Shown: positions 11,169 to 23,939 of the stretch, piece after piece
How the letters are laid out: every line of letters begins with the position of its first letter
How positions within the stretch are numbered: position 1 is the first letter of the stretch
Assembly: GCA_039720395.1 (NCBI GenBank)
Contig: CM077820.1
Location: 52,071,666-52,135,665, forward strand
Direction of reading: 5' to 3'
Source of the DNA: Liquidambar formosana
Lineage: Eukaryota > Streptophyta > Magnoliopsida > Saxifragales > Altingiaceae
Length of the DNA stretch: 64,000 bases
Made by a program: the position numbers and the translations under genes
Notes under the pieces: generated by a model
Seen by the model: the letters and a program-made list of their open reading frames with translations, nothing else
Database searches by the model: none
What the model was told of the DNA's origin: nothing

Positions 11169-13060
11169 GTGCGTAAAGGTATTCTGCCCCGCTTATTGGA
11201 GGAAATATTATCAACTAGAATATTGATGAAGCAAGCAATGAAGAAGTTGGCTCCTTCGCAAAAAATTCTTCAAAGGGTGCGGTTATAGAATTGAAATCAA
11301 GATTCTTTTGCAATATATTTTTAGGGGTTTTTTTTTTTTCATCATTTAATGGATATCAAATCTTATATAAGATATTTGACTATGATTGTGAAATTTCTTT
11401 GTTGACAAATCTTGACATTTCTTTGAAGTTTGAGAGCTTATTTGAATATGTCCAAGCAATGAATCCCGAGAATAAAAGCAAATATTTTGTAGAATATATA
11501 GAAAAGGTGTGATTTTGACAGGGAAGCTATACTTTCCTCAAAATTCAATGGTCCCATGACATAAGTTTATTTTGCAGTTTGTTGCACTTGGATTTGCTTA
11601 TTGCTATCTGGGGTATAAGATAAAGTCTTTGATTTTAATTTCACATATTTATCCATAAGTTGGCTTCCTGATATGTAGATTCACATTGTGAAGTTATCTG
11701 AAAGTATGGTTCATCCTGTGTTATTGCTGTTGAGTAAAATAACATTTTGAAAATGTGTGTTCAAATTTTTTATTATACTAGTGATTGTGCACAAGTATGA
11801 GCCATTGGATTCACTAGTTTCCAATCCCTTTCAGATGTTTAATGCAATACAACTTGCTTTGAAGCTGATAGCAAATGTCACGTATGGTTATACGGCTGCT
11901 GGATTTAGTGGTCGCATGCCTTGTGCAGAGCTTGCAGACAGTATAGTTCAATGTGGCCGCAGGACACTGGAAAATGCTATATCATTTGTAAATGCAAATG
12001 ATAAGTGGAGGCCTTAAGTTATTTATGGTGATACTGACAGGTAAAAGGATAATTTCTATTTACTAATTAGTAGTAAGGAAGAGTTCTTAAAAGTCACAAA
12101 GTCTAACAAGTCTAATATGTTTATCATGTCAATGTAGCTTGGATGGAAGGGCAAGCGCAACTTTTAGTGGCTCATGCCCTCACGATCTTGCATGTTTATT
12201 GTTGGGCTTCTCAAATGTTGTAATCACTCTTCATTTTTTATTGACGGTTGGCAAATGTTCCATCTTTTACGAGCAACAAACAAAATAAATAAATAAAGAC
12301 AGTCAGCATATGTGGTGAGCTTCCACAGTCCCCGTGTTGGATGGTTAGAATTGCTGATTGGATCATTTCTTCAGAAGCTTTGCTTGATTTATGAGTGTCA
12401 TGTCCCTGAAGAATTTATGTAAGTTGGAATCTCATTAGATTAGCTGATTTCTGGACCATGTGAGTGGAATTTGAACTTTTTTTTTACTGGAAATATCTTA
12501 GCATGCACACAGGCAGGCAGGATAGGGGGGCGATTGCATAGGAAGAAACTATTTTAGGGAATTTTCTGGTGGGGTTGAGCCAGAGACCAAGGTTACCTGG
12601 GATATGGATCAATATGGTACTTGGAACGGGAATGAGTACATGGTGTGCTGCTTAAGTTGGAATGTGGTACAAACAATTGGGGTAGGCTTTTTTTTTTTTT
12701 TTTGAATGAAGTATCAAATGAAAGATTGTTTAATAAGAAGTTTGGAGTGTGACAAGGTGGCTAAAAATCCCAGCTTTGCAGCAGGTATTTGGACTTGTTG
12801 GATCCAACTTGAACCAGTGGTTTTTGGAGATGCCCCACACTGTTAGGGAAGCTTTTGGTAAACGCCATTATCAGGCTCCAAATCCACACCGAACCAGAAT
12901 TGATTATTACTTTCTCTCAAAACATTGCATAGTGTGTGGTGAGTTGGTCCAAGCATATGCTCATCTCTGCAATACATGTTCCAAGAAGGGACCTGCAGTT
13001 GTAACAACTGTTATTGGAAGAACTTCAAAATTGGAGAGAGATATGCAACACCTCGCTGCC
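11169..13060 (+). pseudogene. REV3: REV3-like DNA polymerase zeta, C-terminal half, broken
   Basis: Three exon remnants match the B-family polymerase REV3, the catalytic subunit for translesion synthesis. Exon a (11169-11276, after TTATACAG and before GTGCGG) encodes VRKGILPRLLEEIL...KQAMKKL. Exon b (11835-12040) encodes ALKLIANVTYGYTAAGFSGRMPC, the polymerase nucleotide-binding helix, and ends in YGDTD of the catalytic motif C; a TAA at 12015-12017 stops it four codons before that motif. Exon c (about 12764-13060) encodes PALQQVFGLVG...RIDYY and the first cysteine pair set (C-x2-C ... C-x2-C) of the C-terminal zinc region. About 250 residues expected between exons b and c are missing. Upstream exons are absent here; they are found at 40888-42500. 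Confidence 0.85.
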
Positions 13061-14134
13061 GTAAGTATTATGATCAGTTTTTATCAGTTACAGTGGATTT
13101 CTCGGATTCGACAGTAGCTGTTGTTTGTATTGGTGATTGCTCAATTTGGTTTGCATTAATTTTGGAGTGTGTTGTTATTATGATCACTCCACTGTGTATT
13201 GCGTAAGATGATAATGAATGGTCTATGCTGATGCCAGGGTTTTTTTTCATCTTTTACCTGCCGACATATCTTCATGCAATAAATCTTTCTGAAATTTTAA
13301 AGGAGTCTCAAAATGTGTGAGGCTTCTCATTAAGCACACATATCGTGTGTTATTCTATGTGTTTTCATTGATATTCTTTAAAATTCTCAAATTATTTGTC
13401 AGAATTCTTGATTTGGTTGACAAGTAATATTAGACAGTTTTGAAAAATCAAGTTAAGGTGTGTCTAATTTATTGCATTACGGGCTTACGGCCCATAAATT
13501 TATTGGTGTATTGTCGAGACATATATATTTGAGTATATGTGCCAACTCGAACATGAATATTTTATTAATCTTATCAACTTTTTAAACACAAACACGGCTT
13601 AATTGTTAAACAGATAATATACGACATGATTATGACTCGAATAAATCCTATTTACTTATTTTAAAATGTTTTAAACATCAAATACCAAATATATGTATGT
13701 TTGTATATTTATACGTGTAAACACACACACACCCATATTTACATAGGTAATGTGTTGGTTAAAGGGGCATCGGGTTATGATCGTATTAATATGACTCCAT
13801 CAGTAAACAGATCAATTCAAGCTAGCTAGTTTGACCTGAAAATGATATTTTTATAATAGGGATTAGGTGAAGTGAGATGATTACAATCCGAACATGATTA
13901 GCATAATCCAAAAATCATAAATTTCGTGTTGGGTTTGAGTCGTATTCATAAATCGTGTTTGGTTTTGTCGCCTCTATAAAAATGACATATAATTAATTAC
14001 TTTTTGCCTAATGGAATGACAAATGTTATCCGGTCAAGCTTCCTTTCCTCGCTATGAACATATTTTTAAAATTTCCTCCCCCCGGGCCCTAATCTCTGAG
14101 CTTATAAAAATCAAATGTGGTGGTGTGCTATGAA

Positions 14135-14165
<31 letters not shown>
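14135..14165. repeat. (CT)n microsatellite
   Basis: Uninterrupted CT dinucleotide run of about 15 units. Confidence 0.9.
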
Positions 14166-16265
14166 ATAAAAGTAGTGCTCTCTTGGGAAGCAAAACTTCA
14201 AAGTCTTCTACAAATTATTACAAATTGATTAGTGGTCACCATGCACTATATGATTTTACACTAAGTTATTTGGTACACAATCTTGTCCTTAAAATAATTA
14301 TTATGTATTTATGTCCGGAATCTTCAAATTTAAAAATGTTGGATGGTGGTTAAGAATTTTTTATGGGGGCTTATTGTCTCATAACTTATCGACAAATCCC
14401 CAAAACATGATTGAGGTCGCGCTTCCACATCATGTTGCATGTATATATTCAAGTCATTAATTGGCATAATCATATTTTACAAGATATTCAAATTTAGAAA
14501 ATTAATAGTAGGGAGGGGGAGGGAACAACTTCCATACCCAAATAGGAGAAATTTTGTATTAAAAACAAAAGCATGTTTGGTACTTCTCTAATTTTAATTT
14601 GCCACGAGGGGATTCGATATCTCAAAACCCAAATTGGAGTTAGGAATTTTGCTTTTGAAAAAATACTTTTCAATTGCATAACCAAACTTTATTTTTTTGC
14701 GCTCTCAATTTTTTTACTTCCAAAATCGAATTAAGTACTTTTAAAGTGTTAACCAAACGATGACTTAATTAAGATGCAAGGACTGTTTGATAGGTCAGAA
14801 TTAGCTTTCGGTAAAGTGTACGTGGTGCGAATATAAATACTATATCAAGGATGTGATAGCCGAATTCATGAAAGAAAAGCGACTTTTGATAGTTGACTTA
14901 GCTTTTCAAATCAGTGCAACTGTGTGAAGGCTTCCAGGATATGGAGATAAGTGCTCTTTCCATTCAAGTGAAATCAGCACACAACCAATCGAAACACTGT
15001 TGGAAACCCCCAATGCCCAATACCCACTTCTATAAAGATAGGAAAACCTGAAGGGTTCTATTCATGACCTAATTTACCTTGGAAAAGGGGAATGACCATA
15101 AAATGGGGATGCAGTTTTAAAATGGAAGTGACCAGCTTGCAAAATTTGCAGCCTCTAAAGGCATGGGGAGACCACATAATGGATTTGTCCACTTATACAT
15201 TAGCAAAAGATAAATCATATATATTAATATTTCTAGACCCATATTGGGCTTTCCACTTAAGGAGAAACCCACTAAAGAAAGTGTGATCTTGCCTCTGTCT
15301 TGACAATAGAGAATGGGTCTAAATTTAGTGCACACTCCCATGCGCGCGCACAAGCATGCATGCGCATGTTTATAGGCTTTTACACTGACTAATTGGTACA
15401 AAATGATTAAGCCATCGGGCGCATTAGTTGATAACTTATCTCATGTCAGTTGAGGTTTTATGAGCAAATTTGTTGATGACAAATGCCACCATGTCTGAAA
15501 ATTGGGTGTGATAAGCCAACTTTCTAGTAGCATAGCTGGTTAGATCCTTAAAATAAAGAGCAACACCATTATCATAGATTTTCATGTGATGTGATTGATG
15601 AATTGGGACAGATTTACTTGAGAAGAATAGCATTTTTGGGCAAATAGTAGGCATAAGGGCAATACATGCATAGGGCATTGGTAAATTCCAAATCATTCAA
15701 GGGCATTGGTGAATTCAAAATCATTTGTAGTACACCCAATACAAGTCACAAATATCATGATATTAATTAGAATGTTTATCTTATGATGCTGCTGTTTCAA
15801 TTCCTAATTTGCTTTATTTATTTATTTTTTATTATGGAGTAAAATTTGCCTATCCATGAGAGACGGTTGAGAGAGGAGTCTGATCAAGGACCCACTTACA
15901 AAAAGGATGAAATGTTTTATGACATTTGGCTATCAATTTTAGGACACATTACGTCAACTGAGGACCCCATGTTGTCAACTGCTGGTCTAAAGATCTGGTT
16001 TTAGGTCATCAAGGACAGCCCCCCAGGCCCACACCCCTCTCCCTTTGGGCAAAAATGATTGTCAAAAGAACTAGAAAAGTACTCCCATGACTAATAATCG
16101 TGTAGACATATCCATATACAACTAATACGAAAGTAGAAATTTTGTGAATTTCACTCTGCCAAGTGCTAAATCAGACCAGACCAAAAAAAAAAGTTTGCTA
16201 TTCTCATCATGTTCTGTGGACTGATTACATTTTAGGAGTTACACTTGAAAAATGCATAACTTGAC

Positions 16266-16410
16266 GATCGGATCTTGTGGCCTAGTGACACTCAGGTGGG
16301 GTTGGGATTAAGGAGTGGGTAGGGTTGAGGGTCTAGGGATCGAATCTCCTCCATTGTAATCATCCCCTCCCCTGGTACAAAGAGGAATACAAAGAGGAAG
16401 AAGGCATAAG
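16266..16410 (+). repeat. Possible tRNA-derived SINE
   Basis: A TGGCCTAGTGACACTCAGG segment resembling a pol III A box is followed about 60 bp later by GGATCGAATCTC at 16337-16348, close to the B-box consensus GGTTCGAATCC. The spacing and the T/C-rich tail (CATCCCCTCCCCTGG) fit a plant SINE. No target duplication or poly(A) tail was identified, so this stays tentative. Confidence 0.4.
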
Positions 16411-17229
16411 TTATATACATCTTTCAAAACTACTGGTATGCTTATTGTGTGTTGATTTCAATAGCCAACCCTGTTTTCCTTCTAACGTGTTCCTACATTA
16501 TTTAATGTGATTATTTACCAAAAAATATGATCAATTACCACTTTTGAGTAGGGTACCATAGAAGCACCCAGAATTTTGTGAACCCAATTGAAAGTTTGGA
16601 ATCATATTTTGATTTTTGGAAAAGGAGGAGAAAAAGTAGTAAAAGCAGAGTACGATCAGGCATGACTTTTCTTCTTACTGCACCTTTTCTCCCTCGAATT
16701 TGGACAGAACAAAGCTCAATCTATCTTTGCTTTTTCTATCCGTTTCTTTGGGAGATGGAAAATAATGCAAGAGGATTTGGATCAGGCAGTCAGTTAAAAT
16801 CCAAGAGGATCTGGAATTTTTAAGTTGAGGTCCAAACGGATCTCAAAAATGTATTGAACCCAACCCATAACCATTTTCCAAGCTGATTAGTGTTATATCG
16901 GCGGAATAATTTGTCTAAATTTGCTTGCATAATCAAGGGGGTGGTTTGAGTGAGAAGCAGCTGTAACAAAAAATAGCTCACGCAGCCACTGCCATAATTG
17001 CTTAGCATAATCACAACAAAAAAATAAATTGACTCCTTATGTGAAGGGACATCATAGTCTACAACAAGAAAGATACATACCTCTAGAGCGAAGGTTTTAC
17101 CTTAGTTGGCAGTTTACCAAAAAAATATTAAGGAAAAGAAAGTTTTTGAACTTGATAACCTATGAAATAAGTCCACACTCCATCAGTAACTTCAAAGGTC
17201 ACCTCTTACATATCATTCCTTGATTCAAA

Positions 17230-17508
17230 AGGAAGAATAACATATTTCACAACTCCCTTGGCACCGATGAAGTGGCTAGGCTCTTCAATGAGATACGCAC
17301 TGACTTGGTGCCAAACTAATGAAACTATGCTATATATAAATGGTATAAAGATGTGAAAGCCAACTTTCAGAATTACTACGACAATGAATACAACACTTGG
17401 ATGGCTCAACTCTCTAGTCATTCATGACTATTTCAGTACCCGTGGACCATCATTGCTTTCATCGGCATTGTTCTAGCTATCATAATATCTGGGCTTCTGA
17501 TTTACTAG
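17230..17508 (+). pseudogene. DUF247 family protein, C-terminal fragment
   Basis: One frame reads DEVARLFNEIRTDLVPN, two stops (TAA TGA, 17317-17322), then KWYKDVKANFQNYYDNEYNTW, a third stop (17425-17427), and a closing hydrophobic segment PWTIIAFIGIVLAIIISGLL before TAG at 17506-17508. Plant DUF247 proteins end in this way: a Leu-rich region, a Trp/Tyr-rich block and a single C-terminal membrane helix. Only the last ~90 codons remain, with three nonsense codons, so it is a relic. DUF247 proteins have roles in grass self-incompatibility and elsewhere remain mostly uncharacterised. Confidence 0.7.
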
Positions 17509-18242
17509 ACAATCTGCCCACGTCTTGGTGACTGTGTTAGCCTTTGCAATCATCTTAAAAGAGCTACACTATAAAGGAGTAAGAGTTAAGCAACTGAGTA
17601 TCTGTTTGTTTTCTCATTGCGAAAGAACTGTGATAAATGTTACTCTCTCATTTTGAGTTTATGTTTCTAAAATAAGTGTGGCTGTGTATTTTTCTTGTGT
17701 ATAAATGTAGGTGTTGTGTGAGAATTTATCAAGCAACTGAGTAGAGGTTTTAATTTATTTAAAGAATGTTGCGATGCAATAATATGTTGGGACCTTGTCT
17801 AATATTGGGCAATCAAAGTGTTAGAAGTGGTATATAAGTAAGATTTAGCGTCTCTAGATTTTTGAAGTGTGACGGGTAAATCTTATATGCTAAAATCTTC
17901 TCCTCCCTATCTTACCCAAAACACATACCAATCGAAGAAAGCCTATGCCTTCTAAAAAAATTGCAAAGACGGTGTGGCCAAAATTTCTTATTGGGCCGAA
18001 CGTGGGAGCAACTTGACAGATCCGATCTGATAACCCGACAGCAACCTTTGTTTAGCCTTCGAAAACCTGGGCCTGCTGCGACTAGGCTGAATGACCTTCC
18101 TTGATTACCCGACGTTATTTATTTCTTTACTAGGAGTATTATTTTGCTAGTCAACTTCTCCCTTGTTTCAATCGTTGACGGGTTACCCCAAAGACGCAAA
18201 CTTTTCTCAGAGACGCAGCGGCGAAAGACCCATATCGTGGAA

Positions 18243-20726
18243 ATGGATTTCGAGGGGAATACGATGAAGCGGAAACGAAACCCAATTTCCTGCACTGCTG
18301 CAAACTCTTCATCCGCCGCAGGAGGGGAATATGAAGTCTTCTTGAGTTTCAGAGGCGTAGACGCTCGTAAAACCTTCATCGATTTCCTCTACGCCAGTCT
18401 TGCCGATGCGGGGATTCGCACCTTTAGGGGCGATACTGAGCTTTGCGAAGGAGTGAAATTCGGCCCGGATCTTCTCAAAGTAATCGAGGAATCGAAAATC
18501 TCCATCCCAATCTTTTCCAAAAACTATGCTTCTAGTAAATGGTGCCTAAATGAGCTCTCCCAGATGGTGGAGTGCCATAGAACTATGGGACAAAAGATTT
18601 TGCCCATTTTCTATGACGTCGAGCCGTCCGATGTGCGACATCAAACGGGAAGTTACAAGAACGCCTTTCTCCAACACGAGAAGGATTTCGATGAAAAGAC
18701 TGTGCAGGGATGGAAGGAGGCTCTGAGAGAGGTTGGAGTATTGAAAGGATGGGAATTGGAGAAAGAAACTAATGGGTACGTCATTCACTCCTAAACCCCC
18801 TTGTTTTTACAGTATGATCCAGTATTAAGTATAAAAAAAAAATGTTTGTTAATTTTATATTTGTAATACAGAATTAGTAATATTCCAGACACTTGTTTTA
18901 CTGTTATTCCTATTTCTGTGCGTTTCAGACTCGTAATTTTTGGAATATATTTCTTTAAATTTTTGTGCTTAAGAATTTATTAGAATAATAATATTGTGTA
19001 ATGCAAATAATAAGTGATATTCTAATTGCAAACTTTAAGCGAGAATGGTAATGTTTATTTTTCCTTCTAGGCATTAATTATTTTTTGTGTCATTCCGTTT
19101 GATATGGATTATATTTGGCAGGCATCAAGGCGAACTAGTAAAGATGGTCGTTTCTAATCTTTTGTTATTAAAGAAGAATTACATGGTTGTAACTGACAAC
19201 TTGGTTGGAATGGATCATCATGTAGAAAATATGGGGGGATTATTAAATGTTGACTCCGATGATGTATCTATTGTTGGAATCCATGGCATGGGAGGTATTG
19301 GCAAGACAACTATTGCGAAGGTCATCTACAACCAACTCTTAGAGCGCTTCGAATGTTGTTGCTTCCTCATAGATGTTCGAGAAACATCACTACAAAATAA
19401 GGGTCTTGTTGAGTTGCAAACTCGACTTGTCTCTAAAATCCTAAAAGGGAAATGCGCTGACATTGTTGATGTTGACGATGGAATCAACATCATCAAAAAC
19501 ACAGTTTGCAGAAAGAAAGTTCTCATTGTTCTTGATGATGTGGATAAAAAGTCTCAATTTGACAAGCTTGCTGGAAAGCGTGATTGGTTTGGTTCAGGAA
19601 GTCGAATAATAGTTACGACAAGAAACAAAAAGGTTCTAGATCAGCTTGAAGTGGATAAGACCTATGAACCCCCCATGATGGAGCCTGGTCATTCTCTTGA
19701 ACTATTTAGTAGGCATGCCTTTAGGAGGGACTTTCCCCCAAAAGACTATGATATTCACTCTAACAAAATTGTATCCACTGCTGCAGGGCTTCCTTTGGCT
19801 CTTGAAGTTTTTGGGTCACTTTTATTAGGTAAAAGGAAACATGAATGGGAAGATTTTTTGGCAAAATTGAAAGAAATACCAAACAACGAAGTCCTAAACA
19901 AGTTGATGATCAGTTATGAAGCACTAGAGCATGGGGAAAAGCAAATATTTCTTGATATTGCATGTCTCTTCATTGGAAGGGATAAAAAATATCCTTGGTA
20001 CATGTGGGATGCTTGTAAATTTTACCCAGGAGAAGGAATTAATGATCTTGTTCTCAGGTCTTTGGTCAAAATTCAAGATGATGGTAAGTTTATGATGCAT
20101 GATCAGCTTAGAGACCTTGGTAGGGAAATCGTCCGTAGGGAAAATTGCAACGATCCAGGGGAGCGTAGTAGGTTGTGGCTTCCTGAGGAAGCCTTGGACA
20201 TACTGGAGAGACGGATGGTAATATCAAACTGCATTATGAATTTTTATCCTCCTTATTTAACATTTTTCTTATTTTCTAATTCATGTAATCTAATATATAT
20301 ATCTATATATATATATATATACACATAAAAACAATGTTCAAAGCTACCACTTGGCGCATTTTTAAAATGCCATGTCATGTTGACACTTAAGTTTTGACTT
20401 TCAATTCCTTATTGAACATGCTTAGCCATTTATAAAGAAGTCTTTGACGTATTGGAGAGACGGATGATAATATCCAAGTGCATCATAAATTTTACCCTTC
20501 TTATTTAGCTTTTTACTTATTTTCTCACATATGTAGTTCTGAAAAAATTTGCATTACAAACAAAATATTTTTACAGAAGGTTATTATGAACTGATGTGGC
20601 TGCTCTTGTGGTTAGCCATGTCAGCATCATAAAAGTTACATTTTTAAGGTTAAGGTCAGGAGCATGAAACCCTCTTTTCCTACAAGGGAAAAAAAAAAAG
20701 GAAGAAGGAAGAAAAATGTACTTGGA

Positions 20727-20779
<53 letters not shown>

Positions 20780-21581
20780 GTCTCTGGGAGAACTCGCCAC
20801 TAACGAATTATGAATAGACTTTTATTAGGTTGAAATAATCATTTTTTTAAAAATGGTGAAGATAATCTTTAATATTCATACTTAGTTTTGTTTGGACTTC
20901 ATAAGTGTTTATATATTTTATGGTTCTATATTGGCAGGGAACAGAGAAGGTTGAAGTCCTTTGTCTTGACTTGGAAGAGGCATCTGATAACCACAATTTT
21001 ACGAGTGAAGAATTTCAGCAACTACCAAATCTAAGGTTTCTCCAAGTGGATTACGCAGACCTCACTGGAGATTTTAAGAATCTTCTTTCAAATTTAAGAT
21101 GGCTTCATTGGCACGGATGCCCTGGGAATTTTAAGCTAACCAATTTTCATCTAAAGAATCTTGTCATCCTTGATCTATCATACAGCAATATTACATACGA
21201 CTGGGAAGCTTGGAATCAACTCAAGGTCTCATAGAATATCTCTGCTTTTGTTTCTATTGTCACATCATTTTTTTTATGAAGTGTCACATCATTATTTCTA
21301 GAATTTTGAATTTTTGTAATTATTTTCTTATTATACAGGTGGCAAAAAAGTTGAAAGTTTTAGATCTCTCACATTGCAAGTGCTTGATCAGAAATCCCAA
21401 CTTTTCCACATTTGCAACTTTAGAGAGATTGATTCTTGAAGGTTGTGAAAATTTGGTTCAAATTGACCAGTCGTTTGTGTATTTAAGAAATTTGAGAGTG
21501 CTTAACATGAAAAATTGTGGCATAAAATCAGTGCCTTCTCGTATTAAAAGTCTACTACCCAGGCTTAAGGTGTTAAATTAG
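18243..21581 (+). CDS. TIR-NBARC-LRR disease resistance protein (TNL1)
   Basis: An intracellular immune receptor: TIR NADase signalling domain, ATP/ADP-binding NB-ARC switch, and LRR sensor. Exons: 18243-18775, 19122-20217, 20938-21225, 21339-21581; phases fit and every border is GT..AG. The ATG at 18243 is the first before the TIR. TIR spans about residues 30-170 (EVFLSFRG; SSKWCLNEL carries the catalytic Glu). NB-ARC follows: GMGGIGKTT near residue 235, KVLIVLDDVD, GSRIIVTTRN, GLPLAL, and an intact MHD at 20095-20103. The LRR is short, about 177 residues, and ends at TAG 21579-21581. Total about 719 aa against the usual 900-1200. The frame after the TAG stays open into a second TIR, so the stop may be a nonsense mutation in a fused gene. 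Intron 2 carries a GA microsatellite and a copy of the exon 2 end. Confidence 0.85.
20437..20525 (+). repeat. Duplicated exon-2 end inside TNL1 intron 2
   Basis: This segment repeats 20187-20278, the last 31 nt of TNL1 exon 2 plus the start of intron 2. Both copies contain TTGGAGAGACGGATG or a near match, but the splice donor ATGGTAATATC of the real exon is ATGATAATATC here, so the second donor is dead. The copy resembles the equivalent intron of the TNL at 37598 (AAGTGCATCATRAATTTTACCC) more than the first copy does. Confidence 0.7.
20737..20777. repeat. (GA)n microsatellite in TNL1 intron 2
   Basis: About twenty uninterrupted AG dinucleotides within the intron between the NB-ARC and first LRR exon. 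Confidence 0.95.
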
Positions 21582-23939
21582 CGAGATTGTTTTAGTCAGC
21601 AATTGGAAATTCCTAAATATAATCGGGGACTCTTCTCTAAACTCACCACCACGTCCGCCCCTGCCCGCACCACCACCTCTGCCCCTACCTGCACCACCAC
21701 GTCCGCCCCTGCCCATGCCCGCACCTCTGCCCCTGCCCATGCCCGCACCACCACCTCTGCCCTTGCCCATGTCCTTACCACCTCCTCCACCTTAGGAGGA
21801 GAATACCAAGTCTTCTTGAGTTTCGGTGGCAAAACTCGTTGTGGCTTCACCGATTACCTCTATAATGATCTCATCTATGTGGGAATTCGCACCTTTAGAA
21901 ACAATGATGAGCTTCGTGTAGGAGAAGAGATTGAACCAGAGCTTCACAAACTAATCCGGGAGTCAAAAATCTCCATTCCAATCTTTTCCAAGGACTATGC
22001 TTCTAGTAAATGGTGCCTACTTGAGCTCGCCCAGATGGTTGAGTGCCTGAGAACTACGGGACAGAAGATTTTTCCTATTTTCTATGATATCGATTCGTCT
22101 GATGTACAACATCAAATGGGGACCTACAAGGGGGCCTTTTGCCAACATGAGGAGCATTTTGATGAAAGGACTGTCCAAGGATGGAAGGAGGCTTTGAAAG
22201 AGGTTGGACAATTGAAGGGATGGGAATTGAAGAGACATACTGACAGGTAATTTACTCCTGATTACATCTATTTTTTAGTTTGATATAATACAATGTAGAC
22301 TCTTTCATGTTAATTAACTAACTCTTCTACTATTGGAATTTGAGATAGCGAGAAGCTTGAGCAATGGCTAGGATTGAAATAAGAAGTCAGATGAGAGAGA
22401 TTGAAACTAATAAAAAGAAAAAAGAAATACGAAAAAATAACAGAAACAATGATTGTATGGGGCCTAAAAGTTACTAAAATGGGAAAACAAGATTCCCGAC
22501 GAAATTGTTGGGAATGTAGATAAGATTTTGCCTAAGCTGCTTTTCATTTATTTTTTTTATTTTATTGTTTTGTAGGTACTAGAGATTGTATTGCCAAATA
22601 TTTTGACCATTTTAAATTTTAACTTCTTTCTTCAATTCTTTATATTTATTTATTTATTTTCTCTTTCTCTAACTCGATTGTCCCCAGAAACATAGAATTT
22701 GTTGAACGTGTATAGGCTCTACATTGATTGAAATAAGCTCGTTCTATATTTATGGTTAGTTCGAAAGCAAATTACTTTGGTCACAAAACTTTTTCTCAAA
22801 TACTAATATTGTGTATTACAAGAGTGATTCAAGTATACAAACACTTGTCTCTTCTTCAATGAGTAGGAGAGTTAAATCCTAGAACCAGGAGCTGATTATA
22901 TATGCATAAGTAATATTTTAATTGCATACAAGTGAGAAAAGTAGGGGCTGATCCATGGGTAAAGTACTATGATCTTTTCCCATGACAATTATTCTTTTGC
23001 TCCCACATATGCACACTGAACTGAATGAAAGGAAAAAAGTCATTATTTTTTTCCTTTAATGTTTAGTTTTCCTTGTAAGCACTAATTATTTGTTGTGTTT
23101 TAGACTTTTAGGCTTTGATATAATTCATATTTGGCAGGAATCAAGGAGAACTTGTGAAGATGGTTTTTTCAAAGGTTCTGTTAGAGTTAAAGAAGAATTA
23201 CATGGTTGTAACTGAAAATTTGGTTGGAATTGATCATCACGTAGAAGAAATGATGAAGTTGTTAAATGTTTACTCCAATGGTGTATTGATTGTTGGAATA
23301 CATGGCATGCATGGTGTTGGCAAGACAACTATTGCAAAAGTCATCTACAATGGACTCTCCGGGACCTTCGACTTCTATAGCTTTCTTGCAAATGTTTGAG
23401 AAATTTCACAACATGAGGATCCTGTTAATTTGCAAAAGAAGTTTATCTCTAAGATCCTAAACCAAAAATGCTTGGACGTGGCTGATGTTAATGAAGGAAT
23501 CAACACAATAAAGAAGACATTTTATGGAAAGAAAGTTCTCATTGTTTTTGATGATGTGGATGAGTCTCTATTTGATACGTTTCCAGTAAAGCGTCATTGG
23601 TTTGGTTCAGGAAGTAGAATCATAATTACAACAAGAAACAAAGAGGTTCTAAATGTGCTTGAAGTGGATGGGACTTATGAACCCCCATTGATGGAACTTG
23701 AGCATTCTCTTGAACTATTTAGCAAGCATGCTTTTAGGAGGGATTTTCCTCCAAAATGCTATGGCATTCACTCTGAAAAAGTCGTATCCACTATTGCAAG
23801 ACTTCCTTTGGCTCTTGAGATTATAGGGTCGTTTTTATTTGGGAAGGAGAGAGAAATATGGGAGGAGACATTGATGAGGCTGAAAAAAATTTCTGATCGT
23901 CAAGTCCAAGAACAGATGGAATATTTGGAAAATCTGTAA
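21582..23939 (+). pseudogene. Second TIR-NBARC unit, fused in frame behind TNL1
   Basis: The reading frame of the last TNL1 exon continues past the TAG at 21579: a few LRR-like residues, a Thr/Ser/Ala/Pro repeat linker (about 21645-21790), then a TIR domain (EYQVFLSFGG; SSKWCLLEL with the catalytic Glu) ending at a donor after 22246. There is no ATG in frame before the TIR. The NB-ARC exon starts at 23138 (after TTTGGCAG), phase-compatible, with a variant P-loop GMHGVGKTT, KVLIVFDDVD and GSRIIITTRN. A TGA at 23397-23399 interrupts it just after the FLANV segment, and the frame ends at 23937-23939 soon after the LPLAL block, before the MHD and any LRR. So this is either the tail of a TIR-NBARC-LRR-TIR-NBARC fusion now carrying two stops, or a broken tandem paralogue that lost its own start. 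Confidence 0.8.
21645..21790 (+). repeat. Thr-Ser-Ala-Pro coding minisatellite linker
   Basis: A C-rich tandem repeat of about 18-30 bp words (CACCACCACGTCCGCCCCTG and variants) kept in frame between the LRR of TNL1 and the second TIR. It encodes repeats such as TTTSAPA and ARTSAPAH, a probable flexible linker. Its base composition differs sharply from the AT-rich flanks. The minus strand gives a Gly/Arg-rich shadow frame that is not a gene. Confidence 0.85.

Larger units (their letters stand above)
13061..17221. other. No gene recognised; intergenic with scattered repeat scraps
   Basis: About 4 kb of AT-rich DNA. Contents seen: a stretch around 13480-13980 with CGAACATG / GACTCG-type words common in dispersed plant repeats; a CT microsatellite; a segment at about 14570-14765 bounded by TTTGGTA and AACCAAACG words that looks like an old MITE; and a SINE-like segment at 16266-16410. 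No ORF with a domain. Confidence 0.4.

Noticed and set aside
21573..21850. Gly/Arg-rich minus-strand frames
   Set aside because: Antisense shadow of the C-rich linker repeat.
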